A DNA stretch of 64,000 bases from Cylicocyclus nassatus (GCA_958299035.1 CATQJL010000112.1:20550812-20614811); one strand, 5' to 3'. Positions 42,561 through 55,320 are shown, numbered from the stretch's first letter. Notes: generated by a model not told the origin, from the letters alone. Numbers and translations: made by a program.

Positions 42561-43430
42561 GAGCTGGAATATTCCGATTGTCATACAAATCTGGCTCTCT
42601 ATTTTAGCCACCACTACTCTTGCGTTTAGAAGAATCCTTTATGACCAAAACCTTGTCTTCAAAATAATTACCAACAGGATTGAATTGGAAACGCAAGATT
42701 TTTTCAGCCTATCGAATTTCAACAATTACACTAGAGGACACATGTTCAGGCTTGTAGTAGGGAAAGTGAGGAACCAACAATACTATAACTCTTTCCTAAT
42801 GCGTGTTATCAAAACGTGGAATGCGCTCCCAATGGAAGCTATCACCGCGAGATCTACATTCGTTTTCAATGGAGAAGTTCAAAAATTTCTGAAATCACAG
42901 GGGTTATTCTGACTACCATTTTCCAGGAAATTTTTTGAGATTTCGACGTTCCTTTCTCGCAACGAATTCTAAATGATGTATGGTTTGGTCTCCCAGAAGG
43001 CGAATTTCTTCGTTATGTTCGATGTTTTTTGTTTTTTGTTCCTCGAATCAAGAAAAAAAACGTATCCACCTCCAGTGATTCTCTACCATTTTGTATTGCA
43101 ACTCTCTCGAATTATCCTTTTTCTTTGCTACAGTGTTTTTCCTGTGGTCACTTCGGTCTTTTTTTTTCTTGGTGATCATTCCCCTCTTCCGAGGGTTTTA
43201 TTATACTTTTCCCTTTTTTGATGTCTTATTGTCCTTTCGAAAACCTCTAAAACCTTTATTTTTCTCTCTAGGTTATGGCCAGCTAGCCTTTGCAGGCGGG
43301 CTCGCTGGCCCCCTAAACAGGGAATATCGTTTTCGAAAGACGTATAAGATTTTGGTCGACCGCTGAAATTATTGATCCTCCTCGTCTAAAGTCATTTGGA
43401 TGTCGACTTTATAGTTAAGTAAATAAATAA
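42561..43430 (+). mobile_element. 5'-truncated CR1/Jockey-like LINE
   Basis: The insertion separates two parts of MLAWK unit 3 that are continuous in unit 2 near 16065. It ends with 'gttaagtaaataaataaaca', a typical LINE 3' tail, and starts inside an ORF, as expected from incomplete reverse transcription. Confidence 0.75.
42565..42912 (+). pseudogene. LINE reverse transcriptase, C-terminal end
   Basis: Translation includes YDQNLVFKIITNRIELETQD, FNNYTRGHMFRLVVGKVRNQ and FLMRVIKTWNALPMEAITA, ending FLKSQGLF-stop. 'R..R-G-H..(K/R)L....' and 'F..R(V/T)IK.WN.LP' are the conserved C-terminal motifs of CR1/Jockey-type ORF2 proteins. The 186-aa frame starting at 42352 is a fusion of host repeat and LINE sequence. 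Confidence 0.75.
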
Positions 43431-43896
43431 ACACTCACTTTCACTATTAATCACTTCAGTCTAGTACTTGTAGACAGTATTCCGCAGACTTTATTTGGCT
43501 GCTACCGTAATCATGTAATCAAACTGCTAGAACCTACTACTTATCCTGATGGTGTTTAGGAAGCCCATTCGTTGAGATAACCGCTTTAGCAAAGCTTTAT
43601 ACGATAAAGCAAACAGAATTTTGGCATTCTTACAGATACTCAAAGCAAAGCGTGGCCTGTATTGAGTGTTCACTTAGTCCCTGTACCTTGCGGTAATGGA
43701 CATAGGATCTAAAAACATAGAAAGGCAAGCTTGAAGCGAAGCTTTTATTGAAATGACAAAGTACACTTTGATGCACTTAAGTGGAAATAAGAGACGTAAC
43801 GATTATCTCAATCCGAAATTCAGTGCATTACAGCAAAACCATGGCAGCTAGTGAGAGATTTGATATTTTCATCATTATCGACTAAAATGGTTCGCG

Positions 43897-43903
43897 TATA
43901 TAA
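43897..43903 (+). promoter_or_regulatory. TATA box, MLAWK copy 3
   Basis: TATATAA in the same context as 14133-14140, after 'cattatcgacta'. Confidence 0.45.
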
Positions 43904-44040
43904 GTGTGTCAAGCTCAATACCTGCCAGTTCTTCTTTTTGACTTTTCTAACAGCACACTGCTAGTTTCCCTCTTTGACTTTTCTAATTTTTGTGCAGTTT
44001 TGATGATCTGATTTTAGACATTCAACAGCTTTGAGAGGGA

Positions 44041-44154
44041 ATGCTTGCCTGGAAAATTCTTGCTGTGGTAAATCACCTTACTATCATGCAACTGTGCAGT
44101 AATACGCGACACTTTCAGGCTGTAATAATAGCCGTAACCAATGCTTTTCATTAG
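44041..44154 (+). pseudogene. MLAWK peptide gene, copy 3 (truncated)
   Basis: Exon 1 44041-44067 (MLAWKILAV), intron 44068-44118 (GTAAATC...ACTTTCAG), exon 2 AVIIAVTNAFH then TAG. The signal peptide is preserved to TNA but the mature part is only two residues before a stop; copy 2 has CAT AAG where this copy has CAT TAG. The poly(A) signal is AAGAAA. The acceptor attttag at 44011-44017 is kept. It is probably a nonsense-mutated copy. Confidence 0.5.
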
Positions 44155-44488
44155 CCATTTCCAACACTTTTGCTGCCAATTGCGCATTATTCTCTCTCTC
44201 ACAATTGACAATCCCGCTGACAGTTAACAAATGCTACAATGAACTCGATCATTGATAAGAAACGCTATCATATTGTCTCTAATTTCAAGGAACAAGGTAA
44301 AAATATGGTACAGATACGCAGAACTTTGTCTTTAGTAGGCCGGATCTACAACTGGTAGAACAACTGTTTCTATACAGAAAGAAAAAACTATGCAGTCAGA
44401 CATGAAATGGAGCAGATTCTAATGAGTAAACAGCCTTGAATGTGGCTGTGCTGTTAAAAAGTTAGAAATTCAAACCTCACTTTGAAAT

Positions 44489-45893
44489 GCAGTACCCACG
44501 CTAATTATTCGACAGAAAACGCAAAAACTGACAATCCGCGTTTTCTTGGTTTTTTCCTCATAACTTCCTTCAGATTGCATGAAATACGAATCCGAGGAAA
44601 GCATGATGTTCAGCTCGTCGAGATGAATCTTCTGATATACTGCACTCTCTTACTATTCCGTTTTCGGTCTGCTCGATTTTTGTGTGAGGACGGGTTTTCG
44701 TAGTAGTGTAACTTAGCGAAGAACACATATGGAAGATTCATATAAAGGTGTTTCGGTTGAGCTGTTTCTATAGATTATCATATACTAGCGATTAGTGAAG
44801 GATCTCAACAACAAAAACATTTACCTTTACCGACTCTATCGATTTTTTGCAAACTTTGAGCTACAGGTGTAAGAGTTGACATAGAGGTAAACAAATATGC
44901 TGTGTTGAGATTATCAACCTACATGTGTACATAAACATTCGCAATCAGCGTGATCTGTGACCATTCGCTTTGATATTTGGCCAAAATATGCGATCTTGAA
45001 ATTTTGAACGATTCTCATGAGGACGTGGGTTTGTACGCTCACAGTTCGGCGATCAATACAGATAAGGGCTTAGTTTAAGCATGCTTTGAGAGCACTGTCT
45101 CTAGGGATTTCAAACTACAAAATGGAGTAGGTAAGTTGTTGAGCAGATACGCGAAAAGGGTAGACAAATCTAGGGAATTGTGTTGTATTGCAACATTCCT
45201 CTCAGCATAACCCTGCTAAAGGAACCTACGCTGCACAAAGAGCACTATTCTCGTAATCAGCGAGTCCGAAAACCTTTATGGGCGAAGTTTCCCGTCAATC
45301 CAAGATCATCAATATTTTATTAGCCAAAGCCCGTCGGCGAGCTTCACAGCCTAGAACGAGGAAAAATCGAAGGGCCCGAATTTCTTGGAAAACCTGCGCA
45401 TAGAGGTTATCTAGCCTGTTGATCACGAGAAACACACCTGCTTTGCAAATTAGCGTCTTACTGTATGGTTACGGTAGCTAAAATTTTAGAAACATCGATT
45501 TTTTCAGAATTCACCGGCCTATCTTTCTCTATAGAAAGGAGATCCTTCACTAATCGCTAGTATATGATAATCTATAGAAACAGCTCAACCGAAACACCTT
45601 TATATGAATCTTCCATATGTGTTCTTCGCTAAGTTACACTACTACGAAAACCCGTCCTCACACAAAAATCGAGCAGACCGAAAACGGAATAGTAAGAGAG
45701 TGCAGTATATCAGAAGAATCATCTCGACGAGCTGAACATCATGCTGAACATCATCAACAACAGCTGAACAACATGCTCTGTTGTTGATGATGTTCAGCAT
45801 GATGTTCAGCTCGTCGAGATGATTCTTCTGATATACTGCACTCTCTTACTATTCCGTTTTCGGTGTCGATTATTTGTGTGAGGACGGGTTTTC
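44489..45893. mobile_element. 1.4-kb foldback insertion in MLAWK unit 3
   Basis: About 185 bp at 44585-44810 returns inverted at 45540-45740, and a third partial copy in direct orientation follows at 45790-45893 after a short palindrome. Shared motifs ('ttcagctcgtcgagatgaatc', 'ggacgggttttcg') link it to the large palindrome at 47630-50105. The unit resumes at 'cgtcaagtcggattgg'. Confidence 0.8.
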
Positions 45894-46830
<937 letters not shown>

Positions 46831-47060
46831 ATGTCAGTCTGTCACGAAATTCATAGCGCGAGTCCCAGCAAAGGTCCTGAGCTAGAATTTTGACCGTAGC
46901 ACCCTGTCAGCATATAGATCAACTGTGCAAAAGCCCAAGCCGATTCGATAAGCGGAACCAGTGGAATTTGTGGGCCAAATGGATCCATGCGGCTTTTCGC
47001 TTGCAAAACTGGGTTTAAACCAAGACTTTTTGCAAAACTATAGAGTCCTACAATACCACC
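46831..47060 (+). repeat. Dispersed repeat with 'tgtcacgaaattcatag'
   Basis: Together with 46355-46383 ('taataccgcactaagggtgtttacg') this matches 57800-58065 ('taataacgggctaagggttgtttacg', 'tccgttacgaaattcgtag', 'gtgtacaaaagcgcgagc'). It is an unidentified interspersed element. Confidence 0.75.
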
Positions 47061-47629
47061 CGTAATTTGTGAAAAAAAATGGCGGCGGCACTTAACTCAC
47101 GCGGCGCCGCCGCAGTCAGGTGACAAACGCCGCGTCGCGCGACAAAAGTCGGCGGAAAAGCGGCGTTTGCCGCCTAACTTTGCCGCGCAACGCCTAACTT
47201 TTTATAAAAAAGACCTTATCTTGATCCAAAATTTATGAATTCTATATATAAGAGTACCATTCAGCTCAGCTCGGCGAGGCGCATCTTCCAGTATACAGAT
47301 GTGCCTAGTAATGGGATATGAGTTTTTTTTCTTGGATGTTAAGTGTAAATGGATCATTCAGTGCGCTGATTCCAGAGGCTACATACACATTCTGTTGAGC
47401 ACTGCAGAAATAGAGCAGGTATAGTTTGAGAGCTCATTCTGCATGGATATGTGTGAAACTGGGTTTTTCTCGGCGTAGTATGACAGGTCCCAAAATGCAG
47501 GAAGACAAAGGGAAATGGTTGGAAATCGCATGAGAAGCACATATCGACGAATGCCGCGCGTGCTGTTCAATGTACAATACCACTCACAGAACGGGAATGT
47601 TGCGAAATTCCAGAAATTTCGCGATTCCG
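47061..47629. other. GC-rich short repeats, then no gene
   Basis: 47080-47200 has repeated gccgc/gcggc motifs in both orientations, perhaps a small hairpin element. 47201-47629 has minus-strand ORFs at 47354-47570 without recognisable domains. Confidence 0.4.
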
Positions 47630-50105
47630 GAATATCGCAAAATATGCAGCGCCATAACTTCCTTCGGAATGAATAAATTCTAAATCCGAAAGCAGCATTG
47701 TGTTCAGCTCGTCAAGGCGAATCTTTCGACATACGTCATGTCATCTATATCTTGTTTCCAGTTTTCTCAAATTTTTCTAAAAAGGTCCCTTTGCGCAGCG
47801 CCTATCCAACATAAAAGTTTCCAGTAAGTACCATTCGATAGTGCTCTTCTTGTACATTATAGTGCGCTAGAAAGCTGCCGCAGACTTCTTTCCAAAAGAG
47901 AAAAAAGCGTTGGTAAATTTTGGAAAAATCACTCGTTTCCAGATTCTATTCGCCATAACTTTCTTTGGAGTGGACATTTTCTGATTCCGAAAAATGCATT
48001 GTGCTCAGCTTATCAAGGCAAATCTTTCGGTATGCAAAATGCCCTTGATATCTCGATTTAAGTAAACTTAAAACTTTCTGCGGACGTCTCTTCGCAAAGG
48101 TGTGAAGCAGCACGTATTGCCCCCAGTGGGTTCAGAAAGAATTTTTCGATAGTACTTCTTCTGTAGATTATGGGGCGCTAAGGAATAGGCGTACACTTCA
48201 TTCCAAAGGAAATGGAAGGGCTGGTGGATTTTGGAAAAACCATGTCTCTCTAAATTTTTCTCACCATAACTCTAAAGTGTGAAGCTCTCTGGTTAAGCGG
48301 ATGTGATTTTCGTAATCAGCGGGTCGGATAACTTTTATGAGTAAGTTTTTCGAGATGTTTCGGGGTATTTCATTTTTTGTCGTTCTACGTTCTGAAGCTC
48401 GCCGGTGGATTTTTGTCAAAATGTCGATGATCTCGAATTGAAAGGAAACTTCGCTTACAGATGTTTTCGGACACGCTCTTTACGAAAATCGTAGTCTTCG
48501 AGGGATATAGGGTCTTTTTGCAGAAATATGGTGAGGTGACTGTAACTGCACTACGAAAGTGTATAACTTTGCCCGCACTTCTCGCGTATCTGTCAAAAAA
48601 CTTGCTCGCTTGCTTGTCCAAGTCAAAGTTAGTAGGGACTGTGCCATCGGATGGTGCATGACTCAGGCTCCAATCTATGAAAATCGTCGAGTTACGAGCC
48701 TACGAAAACACGTCCTCATGAATTTTGCCCAAAATGTAAAGATCGCATATTTCGTCGAAATTCCACCGTGAGTGCTTGTATGACACTCGCATTGCGGATA
48801 TTGTGTTCGCCCAAAGACTTCCACTGTATTGAATATGGTACTTGTGTATGCTTCAGCTGCTCAGTTGAATATTAGCTATTTCGGTGGCTAGAACTCAAAC
48901 TACTAAATCTAACACAATAAGATCCATTAAGGATGTGAAAAGATTTGATCAAGTGTTGCATAAGCACTCACGGTGGAATTTCGACGAAATATGCGATCTT
49001 TACATTTTGGGCAAAATTCATGAGGACGTGTTTTCGTAGGCTCGTAACTCGACGATTTTCATAGATTGGAGCCTGAGTCATGCACCATCCGATGGCACAG
49101 TCCCTACTAGCTTTGACGTGGACAAGCAAGCAGGCAGGTTCTTTGACAGACACGTGAGAGGTGGAGGCGAAGTTACGAGCTTTCGTGATGCAGTTACAGT
49201 CACCGCACCGTATCTCTCCAAGAAGACCCTGTAATCCTCAAAGACCACGATTTTCGTAAAGAGCGTGTTCGAAAACCTTTATAAGCGAAGTTTCCTTACA
49301 ATTTAAGAGCATGAACATTTTGACCAAAATCCATCGGCGAGCTTCCAGAGCGTAAAACGAGAAAAAATGAAATAACCCGAACATCTCGGAAAACTTGCTC
49401 ATAAGAGTAATCCGACCTGCTGATTACGAAAATCACATCTGCTTAGCAAGAGAGCTTCATATTTCAGAGTTACGTTGAGAAAAATTGAGAACGACATGAC
49501 TTTTCCAGAATTCACCAGCCCTTCTAACTCCTATGGAAAGATGCCTGTGACTACTTTTTAGCGCTACGTAATCTACAGAAAAAGTACTATCGGAAGATCT
49601 TTGCTGGAATCTACTAGGGGCAATGCGCGCTGCTTTACACCTTCACGAAAAGACGTCTACAGAAAGATTTGAGAATATCGAAATCGGAATATCAAGGATA
49701 TGCTGTATATTGAAAGACTTGACTTGATGAACTGAGCACAAAGCTTTTTTCGGATTCAGAATATGTTCATTCCGAAGGAAGTTACGGCGAGTAGAATTCA
49801 GAAACGCGTGATTTTTCCAAAATTCACCAACGCTTCTATCTCTTTTGGGGGACAGCTTGCAGCAACTCTTGAACGCACGATAACCTACAAGGACAGTACT
49901 ATCGAACGGTGCTCACTGGAATCTTTTATGTTACACAGACGCTGCGTTACATCCTTGCGAAAATACCTCCACAGAAAGAATTCGAAAAAACTGGAAATGG
50001 AATATCGAGAGCATACTGTATATCAAAATATTTGCCTCGACGATCTGAACGCAATGCTGCTTCTGGATTCGGAATATATTCATTCCGAAGGAAGTTATGG
50101 CGTTG
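47630..50105. repeat. Giant palindrome, about 1.2-kb arms
   Basis: The sequence from 'cgccataacttccttcggaatga' (47650) is mirrored inverted up to 'tcattccgaaggaagttatggcg' (50103). The centre is near 48870 with a spacer of about 190 bp. Inner arms (48630-48775 and 48965-49112) are almost identical, including 'gtcctcatgaattttgccca'; outer arms are more diverged. The ORFs at 48559-48771 and 48968-49153 are the same arm sequence read from each side. Confidence 0.88.
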
Positions 50106-50373
50106 CTTACTCTGCGTGATTCGCATGGTTTCGCGGATCCAGAAATGTCCCGGATTATGGCGCACTTTGGCGGGAATCCGAATTCCGCGAAGTTCACGGA
50201 AATTTTGACATTCTATGCGCGGTATTGTGATCTTGAGCAGATCTTAGAACAAATTCGATCAGAGTGGCTCTCTACCATACTTACTCCTATAGTATACTGT
50301 CTATGTGTCATCAGCGACAGATCAATGCTAATACTGTTATCAGCACACTGAATTCAACCAAAATAATAATCAA

Positions 50374-50860
50374 TAATTCTGAAAACTAATGTATTCGCAA
50401 TCCCCATGCTCGATTACCCCCCTGTGCAAACTCCCACCCCGTAGCTCAGACTTTGCAAAAAAATCAATAAAATCGATAAAAGTAATCGATAGTCCTTGAA
50501 ACTAATAGTGTATTCGAAATCCCCATGCTCGATTACCCCCCTGTGCAAACTCCCAGCCCCGTAGCTCAGACTTTGCAAAAAAATCAAAAAAATCTATAAA
50601 AGTAATCGATAGTCCTTAAAACTAATAGTGTATTCGGAATCCCCATGCTCGATTAGCCCCTGTGCAAACTCCCACCCCATAGCTCAAACTTTGCAAAAAA
50701 ATTGATAAGATCGATAAAAGTAATCGATAATTCTTAAAACTAATAGTGTATTCGGAATCCCCGTGCTCGATCACCCCCCTGTGCAATCCCAGCCCCGTAG
50801 GTGAACTCTGCAAAAAAATCGATAAAAATCGATAAAATCGATATCGATCGATGACGAAAA
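50374..50860. repeat. Minisatellite, about 120-bp unit, four copies
   Basis: Units share 'ccccatgctcgattaccccc', 'tgtgcaaactcccaccccgt' and 'atcgataaaagtaatcgata'. Two more units lie at 59870-60060 and a diverged one at 56276-56380. It lies just inside a Helitron-like terminus at 50995. Confidence 0.9.
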
Positions 50861-50995
50861 GTAGCCCATGACACCGCCGGGGCCCGAAGTGTATGTGTGC
50901 CAAGTTTGGTCCGGATCAGTTCAGAAATGGATTTTTCTATTCGGAACATACGTACAGACAAACAGACAAACAGACGTTCAGCTTCATATATAAGA
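50861..50995 (-). mobile_element. Helitron-like 5' terminus on the minus strand
   Basis: Minus strand starts TCTTATATATGAAGCTGAAC after an A, followed by gtctgtttgtctg repeats and 'ggatccggaccaaacttgg'-like DNA. The same terminus occurs at 60244 (TCTTATAAATAAAGCTGAAT). The 3' end was not located, so the boundaries are incomplete. Confidence 0.55.
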
Positions 50996-51084
50996 TGATG
51001 CGTCTTGTCGAGCTGAATCGAACGGTGTCCTTGGATTCAGAAATCATCCATTCTGAAGCGAGATATGGCTAAATTGACGATCAT

Positions 51085-51215
51085 TCCGGCGCACTGCGGC
51101 GGAGTGTGGCGCACTCTGCCGCACTCCGCCGCACTCTGCCACACTCCAACGCACTCTGCCACACTCCGGCGCACTGTGGCGGAGTGTGGCGGAGTGCGCC
51201 GCAGTCCGGCGACTT
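51085..51215. repeat. Short tandem array of 'gcactctgcc / ggcggagtg'
   Basis: About a dozen 10-bp units in both orientations give a self-complementary GC-rich cluster. The 113-aa ORF over it is repeat-derived. Confidence 0.85.
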
Positions 51216-51469
51216 TTTTGACGAATTATGAGCGGTATTGTATGAATGATTTCAAAAGATTTTTGCTCAGAGATTTAGCTCTCGGTTGTTGTTGCCATTA
51301 TAGCAACTATCAAGACATTATAAATTTGGTAATCAATTCAAATTCGCATTTATTTCTCTGCACAGAGATTTTCCCCTTTCAAAATCACCGATCTTACACG
51401 AATTAGCTTTAGGAATGAGTAACTGTTTACCATTCATTCGCGATGGCCAGGGTTGTGCGGTGAGTTCCA

Positions 51470-52530
51470 CAGCCATCATTGAGTAAGCAGGGGGTAGACA
51501 CAGATGGTAGAACCAGTGCGAGCCTCTGCAAAGCAGAGGTGACGCACTGGTCTAGTATAAATTAACTTTCATTTCGTTCAGTGCACTCAGATTTACCATT
51601 GATTTCAGAACAAGAACGTCCATTGAAAATTCAGGAAAATTCGTGGAGCGTCTTGTGCGGCATTTTTCTTACTTCATCATTGCAATTCTACGATTTTCAC
51701 TACCAAGAATAAAGAAATGCATTACTGACAAAAAGGGATAAAAAGGCGCAAATTCTTGTGTTGGTTTCCTGCGCATATCTTATAAGTGTATTCTATAGCT
51801 CAGCTTCCAAACTTGGATTATCGCAATAAACTTGGAGGGAACTTATTTCACTTTCCCTGAAGAGGCGGGAAAGTGGGTTACCTAATGTATTCCGTTTTTT
51901 TTTCAAAGCTGGAAGACGGAGACAGCTTTCTTTTTTCCTATTACTAATGCCCTAAGTCTACTCTTTGTGAAAAAAAAATCTGCAATAGCTTGCGACCAAG
52001 GTTTTTCCATTCCGCAAAAGGACAGCAAACAACCGTGCGAGTTGTAGTTGGGATTTTTTTCAGTCTGGAAATTTTTCAAGGTTCTTATCTTGACGTCTCT
52101 CTCCCTAGGATTTGCACGCTTTCATCTTAAAAAAAATCAAAATCGGACCTCCTGAGAAAGATTTGAAACAGGATTTCTTGTTTTTCGAGGCGCGGTATCG
52201 GAACGAACACTTACTTCTACGAAAGCAAAAGCAAAGAGAGAAACTAGAAAAAAGGATTTTAGAGGTGTACAAACTTTTTATGGAATTTGGTCCCTTCTTT
52301 GCAGCCATTTGAAAGGATGCGTGAAAAATCACATCACCTGTGTTTCAACTTGTTAAAGAAATCATAAAGCGACTTCTCCGTTTGTTGTATTGATGTGCAC
52401 TAGGTTTGTTGGGAATATGTTGAATGTGTTTTGAAATTATCAAGCGAAGATCCTCGTAACTTTTTGGGTCAGTAAATCGCAATCGATTGGCGCAAGTTGC
52501 ATGATAAACTCTGCCTATCATATATCATAT
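51470..52530 (+). repeat. MLAWK unit 3, block B and tail
   Basis: 'ttcagtgcactcagatttac' to 'agctcagcttccaaactt' matches 15460-15700, and the tail near 52440 matches 25995-26090. Block B here has lost the ATG (ACG). Confidence 0.7.
52109..52312 (+). other. Candidate terminal exon, 67 codons
   Basis: After a pyrimidine-rich acceptor (ctctctccctag) the frame reads DLHAFILKKIKIGPPEKDLK, then EARYRNEHLLLRKQKQREKL and ends FGPFFAAI-stop. The middle is a highly charged, helix-like stretch that could form a coiled coil. No upstream exon was found and I do not recognise a family. Confidence 0.35.
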
Positions 52531-53076
52531 GCCTATGCTATGTATGCCATAGCTGAGCTTCCAAACTTCGAGCCAAAAAATAAGCTCTGTTATCTGAAAC
52601 AAACCTTTTTTCTACACGGCCATATGCTCTAGTGACCTTCAAACTGGCAAGTAGGAAAGCACAGCCTTGACAACCTAAAAAATCGACAACATCTGGGGCC
52701 TCGGATAAGGTGTTCAATCTTAAAAATGCCCTTGCATTTGCCCAAAGAGCTTCAGAATAAAATGCAGCTTGACTTCTACATGTTGATTATCAATCCGTTG
52801 TCTGCCCCTACTGTGTCCGATAGCTCCTCTCCGCTTTTGCCGCGGCCTCGCTACCCACCTCCACGCCTTCTAGGGGCATTTAGATCAGATTATTAGGTCC
52901 TTGAAAGATTCCTCACTACTTTCACTTTCCTAATCATGGCACGAAAAAAACTCCGCGCTTTCTAGTCTTCTTTAGAGGATAACTTACATAAAAGCGTGCA
53001 TATGATTACAAATCAGAGACATTCAAACTTCAAAAAAAAGGACAGTCATTTTTATCCAGTGTAATCTTGACAGCAT
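52531..53076. other. No recognisable gene
   Basis: Mixed sequence, nothing identified. Confidence 0.4.
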
Positions 53077-53361
53077 TTGCTTCTTGAAATCAAACATCAT
53101 CTCGTTAAACTAAGCTTACTAGATCGCTTGGAATCATTAATATCCAGATCCTTGAAACAATATAAAGTTTCAAAACTTTTTACTGAACAGTGCCAAAGTC
53201 GGCATCATGATCCACTTGGCTATCGGCGTCCAAACCTCCAGAGCCTGTCTTCAAAGTTCGTGAAAGTTCTACTTGCAAGTGTCTTTACTGTGAAAGTCGT
53301 GCCAACCTGGTTCGAGAGAACAAATGTGGGAGCGGTTTTCACCTTATTGCATAGAAGTTGA
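53077..53361 (+). other. Unassigned ORF, 94 aa
   Basis: Includes DRLESLISRSLKQYKVSKLF. An antisense frame (53220-53477, ...TLASRTFTNFEDRLWRFGRR) is equally protein-like, so the coding strand is undecided. No known domain. Confidence 0.25.
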
Positions 53362-53458
53362 GCAGTGTAAACTTTTAAACCCGGAACATGCCGAAATAAT
53401 AAATCGTTGCTTTCTGGATTGTTAACATTACTATAAAAGCCACATACGGCTTGATGAG

Positions 53459-53872
53459 GTGATAATTCAATGGACACAACAAAGCACCCTTCTTCCTTGT
53501 CATCTTCAAATTTCGCAAAGAAATCTCAAATTCTCTGAGCGTTCGCGCTCCATAGTCTCGGTTTGTATGACAAAATTGAAGCAGCTATGTCGAATAATGA
53601 GTTTTCATGATGAATTATTAGCTCGATCTGATAGCTCTGTCGTTCCGTTTTCAAAAAATCGTAACTCCTCGTTCTTTAGACAGATTTGCATTGCTATAAT
53701 TTTGGTAGAAAAAGGAGACATTCTACTTTATAGTGACACCTTAGCAATGTTCTCCCAATCACTGGAGGCAGAGAACAAATTGGATAAAAAATGTTGGTCA
53801 CCCTTGGTCATTCCAAGTTATGCCGCCAAATATCTAAACGTTGCAGAACAATCCGAAATCGCCAGTCCATAG
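53459..53872 (+). other. Unassigned ORF, 137 aa
   Basis: Longest unexplained non-repeat frame in this part of the window, with FRQICIAIILVEKGDILLYS and a C-terminus AAKYLNVAEQSEIASP. Amino-acid composition is ordinary. It follows the 53077 frame by about 100 bp; a two-exon gene is possible but no splice pair is convincing. Confidence 0.3.
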
Positions 53873-54649
53873 ATATACAGACAGACATAGAAGCTTTATG
53901 ATCTGTCTTTTTCAACTGTGATAGTTTTGCTGTATGAGCATCTCTGTGAAAAGTTATGAATTTCGAGTTGTGTATTATCGGGTTGTCCCAAAAGTTACGT
54001 CCGTTTAAACTTTCAGTGCATTAAGTCATGAACTTCTCAAGTTTAGATAGGTTTCAAGGCAAAGCAAGGATAGAGCAGATAGAGCAAAGGAAGCTCTATA
54101 AGATGGTTTTCTTTCTGCATTGGTTTAAACCCATCTTGAGTTAAGGGCCAAAAACTAGAAAGATCCAACCGCCCGAAAACAGTGAAAAAATCGTAACTGC
54201 GTTCTAAAAAAATCCTAGAAAATTCCCCACTTGCTCACGGATACATTATCCGCATTCAGACATTCAAATATACTGTTGCTGTATATTTTTCTCAGATAGA
54301 AATTGAGACATTGAAAATTTATATGTTTTTGCCAAAGTGATGCTGTGCTGTTTCCACATTGGTAATTGTATACTACAGACCAGTAAAGGCACGTGAATTT
54401 TCTGCTTTTTACAGGGTTAGTTCTCGAGAAAGATCCACTTTAGTATGGGACACCCGACTAAACTCGATTTTTCTCGTGAACTAAAGCTTGTAGAGCGCTA
54501 AAAATTCATGTCTGTACTTTTACTGAACGATATTTATTCAGTTCGTTGAAAATCTTTAATACTTACAGGTGTAAATACTTATTTTTGCTGCGAATTAATT
54601 TAAATAATTCTAGGGTTGTCCAAATCCTGCTGAAATAAAGTTCTTTTTC
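53873..54649. other. No recognisable gene
   Basis: A 'gggttgtcccaaaagttacg' at 53980 resembles a mariner terminus, but no inverted partner was found. Confidence 0.35.
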
Positions 54650-55320
54650 CGAAGGTAAGTTGTGAGAAAGGGTGAATGTGAGGTAGCGAGGGAGCGTAAG
54701 AAAGGGTAAGGGTGAGGAAAAGTGAGTATGATGGTATGAAAGTGTGTGAGAATGAGAAAGGTTGAGCGTGTGAGAAAAAGTAAGGATAAGGCAGGGTGAG
54801 TGTGTGGAGTAGAATGTGGTAGGGTAAGGGTGAAATTGTGCTCGAGGATGAGGAAGAAGGAGAGAGTGAGATAGGGTGAGTGTAAGGGGGAAGCGTGTGG
54901 AAGGGTGAGCTGAGAGAGGGGGAAGCGAGGGTGAGAAAGATGGGGGAGGGAACGGAATGATAATGACAGGGGGCCTAAAATTCATATAAAGCCATGAATA
55001 TGTACAGGCACCCCTTCTACTCATTTTTTCGTCTCTCCCCTTTTCTGCTCACACTTATATCCTCCCCTTCTCCTTCCACACCCTCACCCTTTTACATCCA
55101 CTCCCTTTCGCACACTCTCCCCCTTCCACACCCTCACCACTATCTCACTCTTCCATTCCCAATTTACCACACACTCCCCCTCCCACACACTCACCCTTAC
55201 TCACTCTCTCTCTCTCTCTTTCTTACACTCCCTCGCTAACTCACCCTTACCCTTACAACTTTTCACACTCTTACCCTTACTCATTCTCACACATTCTCCC
55301 TTGCACACACTCACCCATGC
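54650..55320. repeat. Purine tract and inverted pyrimidine tract
   Basis: 54655-54960 is almost all purine plus T in 'gggtgagtgtg' type units; 55015-55320 is its inverted counterpart ('ctcacccttac', 'ctccctcgcta'). A 50-bp spacer with 'cataaagccatgaatatgta' separates them. The ORFs here are low complexity. Confidence 0.85.

Larger units (their letters stand above)
43431..44488 (+). repeat. MLAWK unit 3, gene-bearing part
   Basis: Matches 16080-17045 in order, including 'ttatttggctgctaccgtaa', 'gcaaagcgtggcc' and the peptide gene. It stops at 'ctttgaaatgc', where a foldback element interrupts it. Confidence 0.8.

Noticed and set aside
42352..42564. N-terminal half of the 186-aa ORF as part of a LINE protein
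   Set aside because: This part is the host unit sequence (matches 15870-16070); the LINE begins after the junction near 42560.
48559..49153. Two similar ORFs (70 and 61 aa) on opposite strands that look like paralogous genes
   Set aside because: They are the same palindrome arm read from both sides; no start or splice context supports a gene.
50374..50860. CRISPR array
   Set aside because: Units of about 120 bp are repeated whole, with no short constant repeat plus unique spacers, and the DNA is eukaryotic.
53980..54625. mariner MITE starting 'gggttgtcccaaaagttacg'
   Set aside because: The similar motif at 54613 is in direct, not inverted, orientation, so the ends do not define an element.
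54563..55239. Serine/proline/histidine-rich proteins
   Set aside because: Translations of purine/pyrimidine low-complexity repeats.
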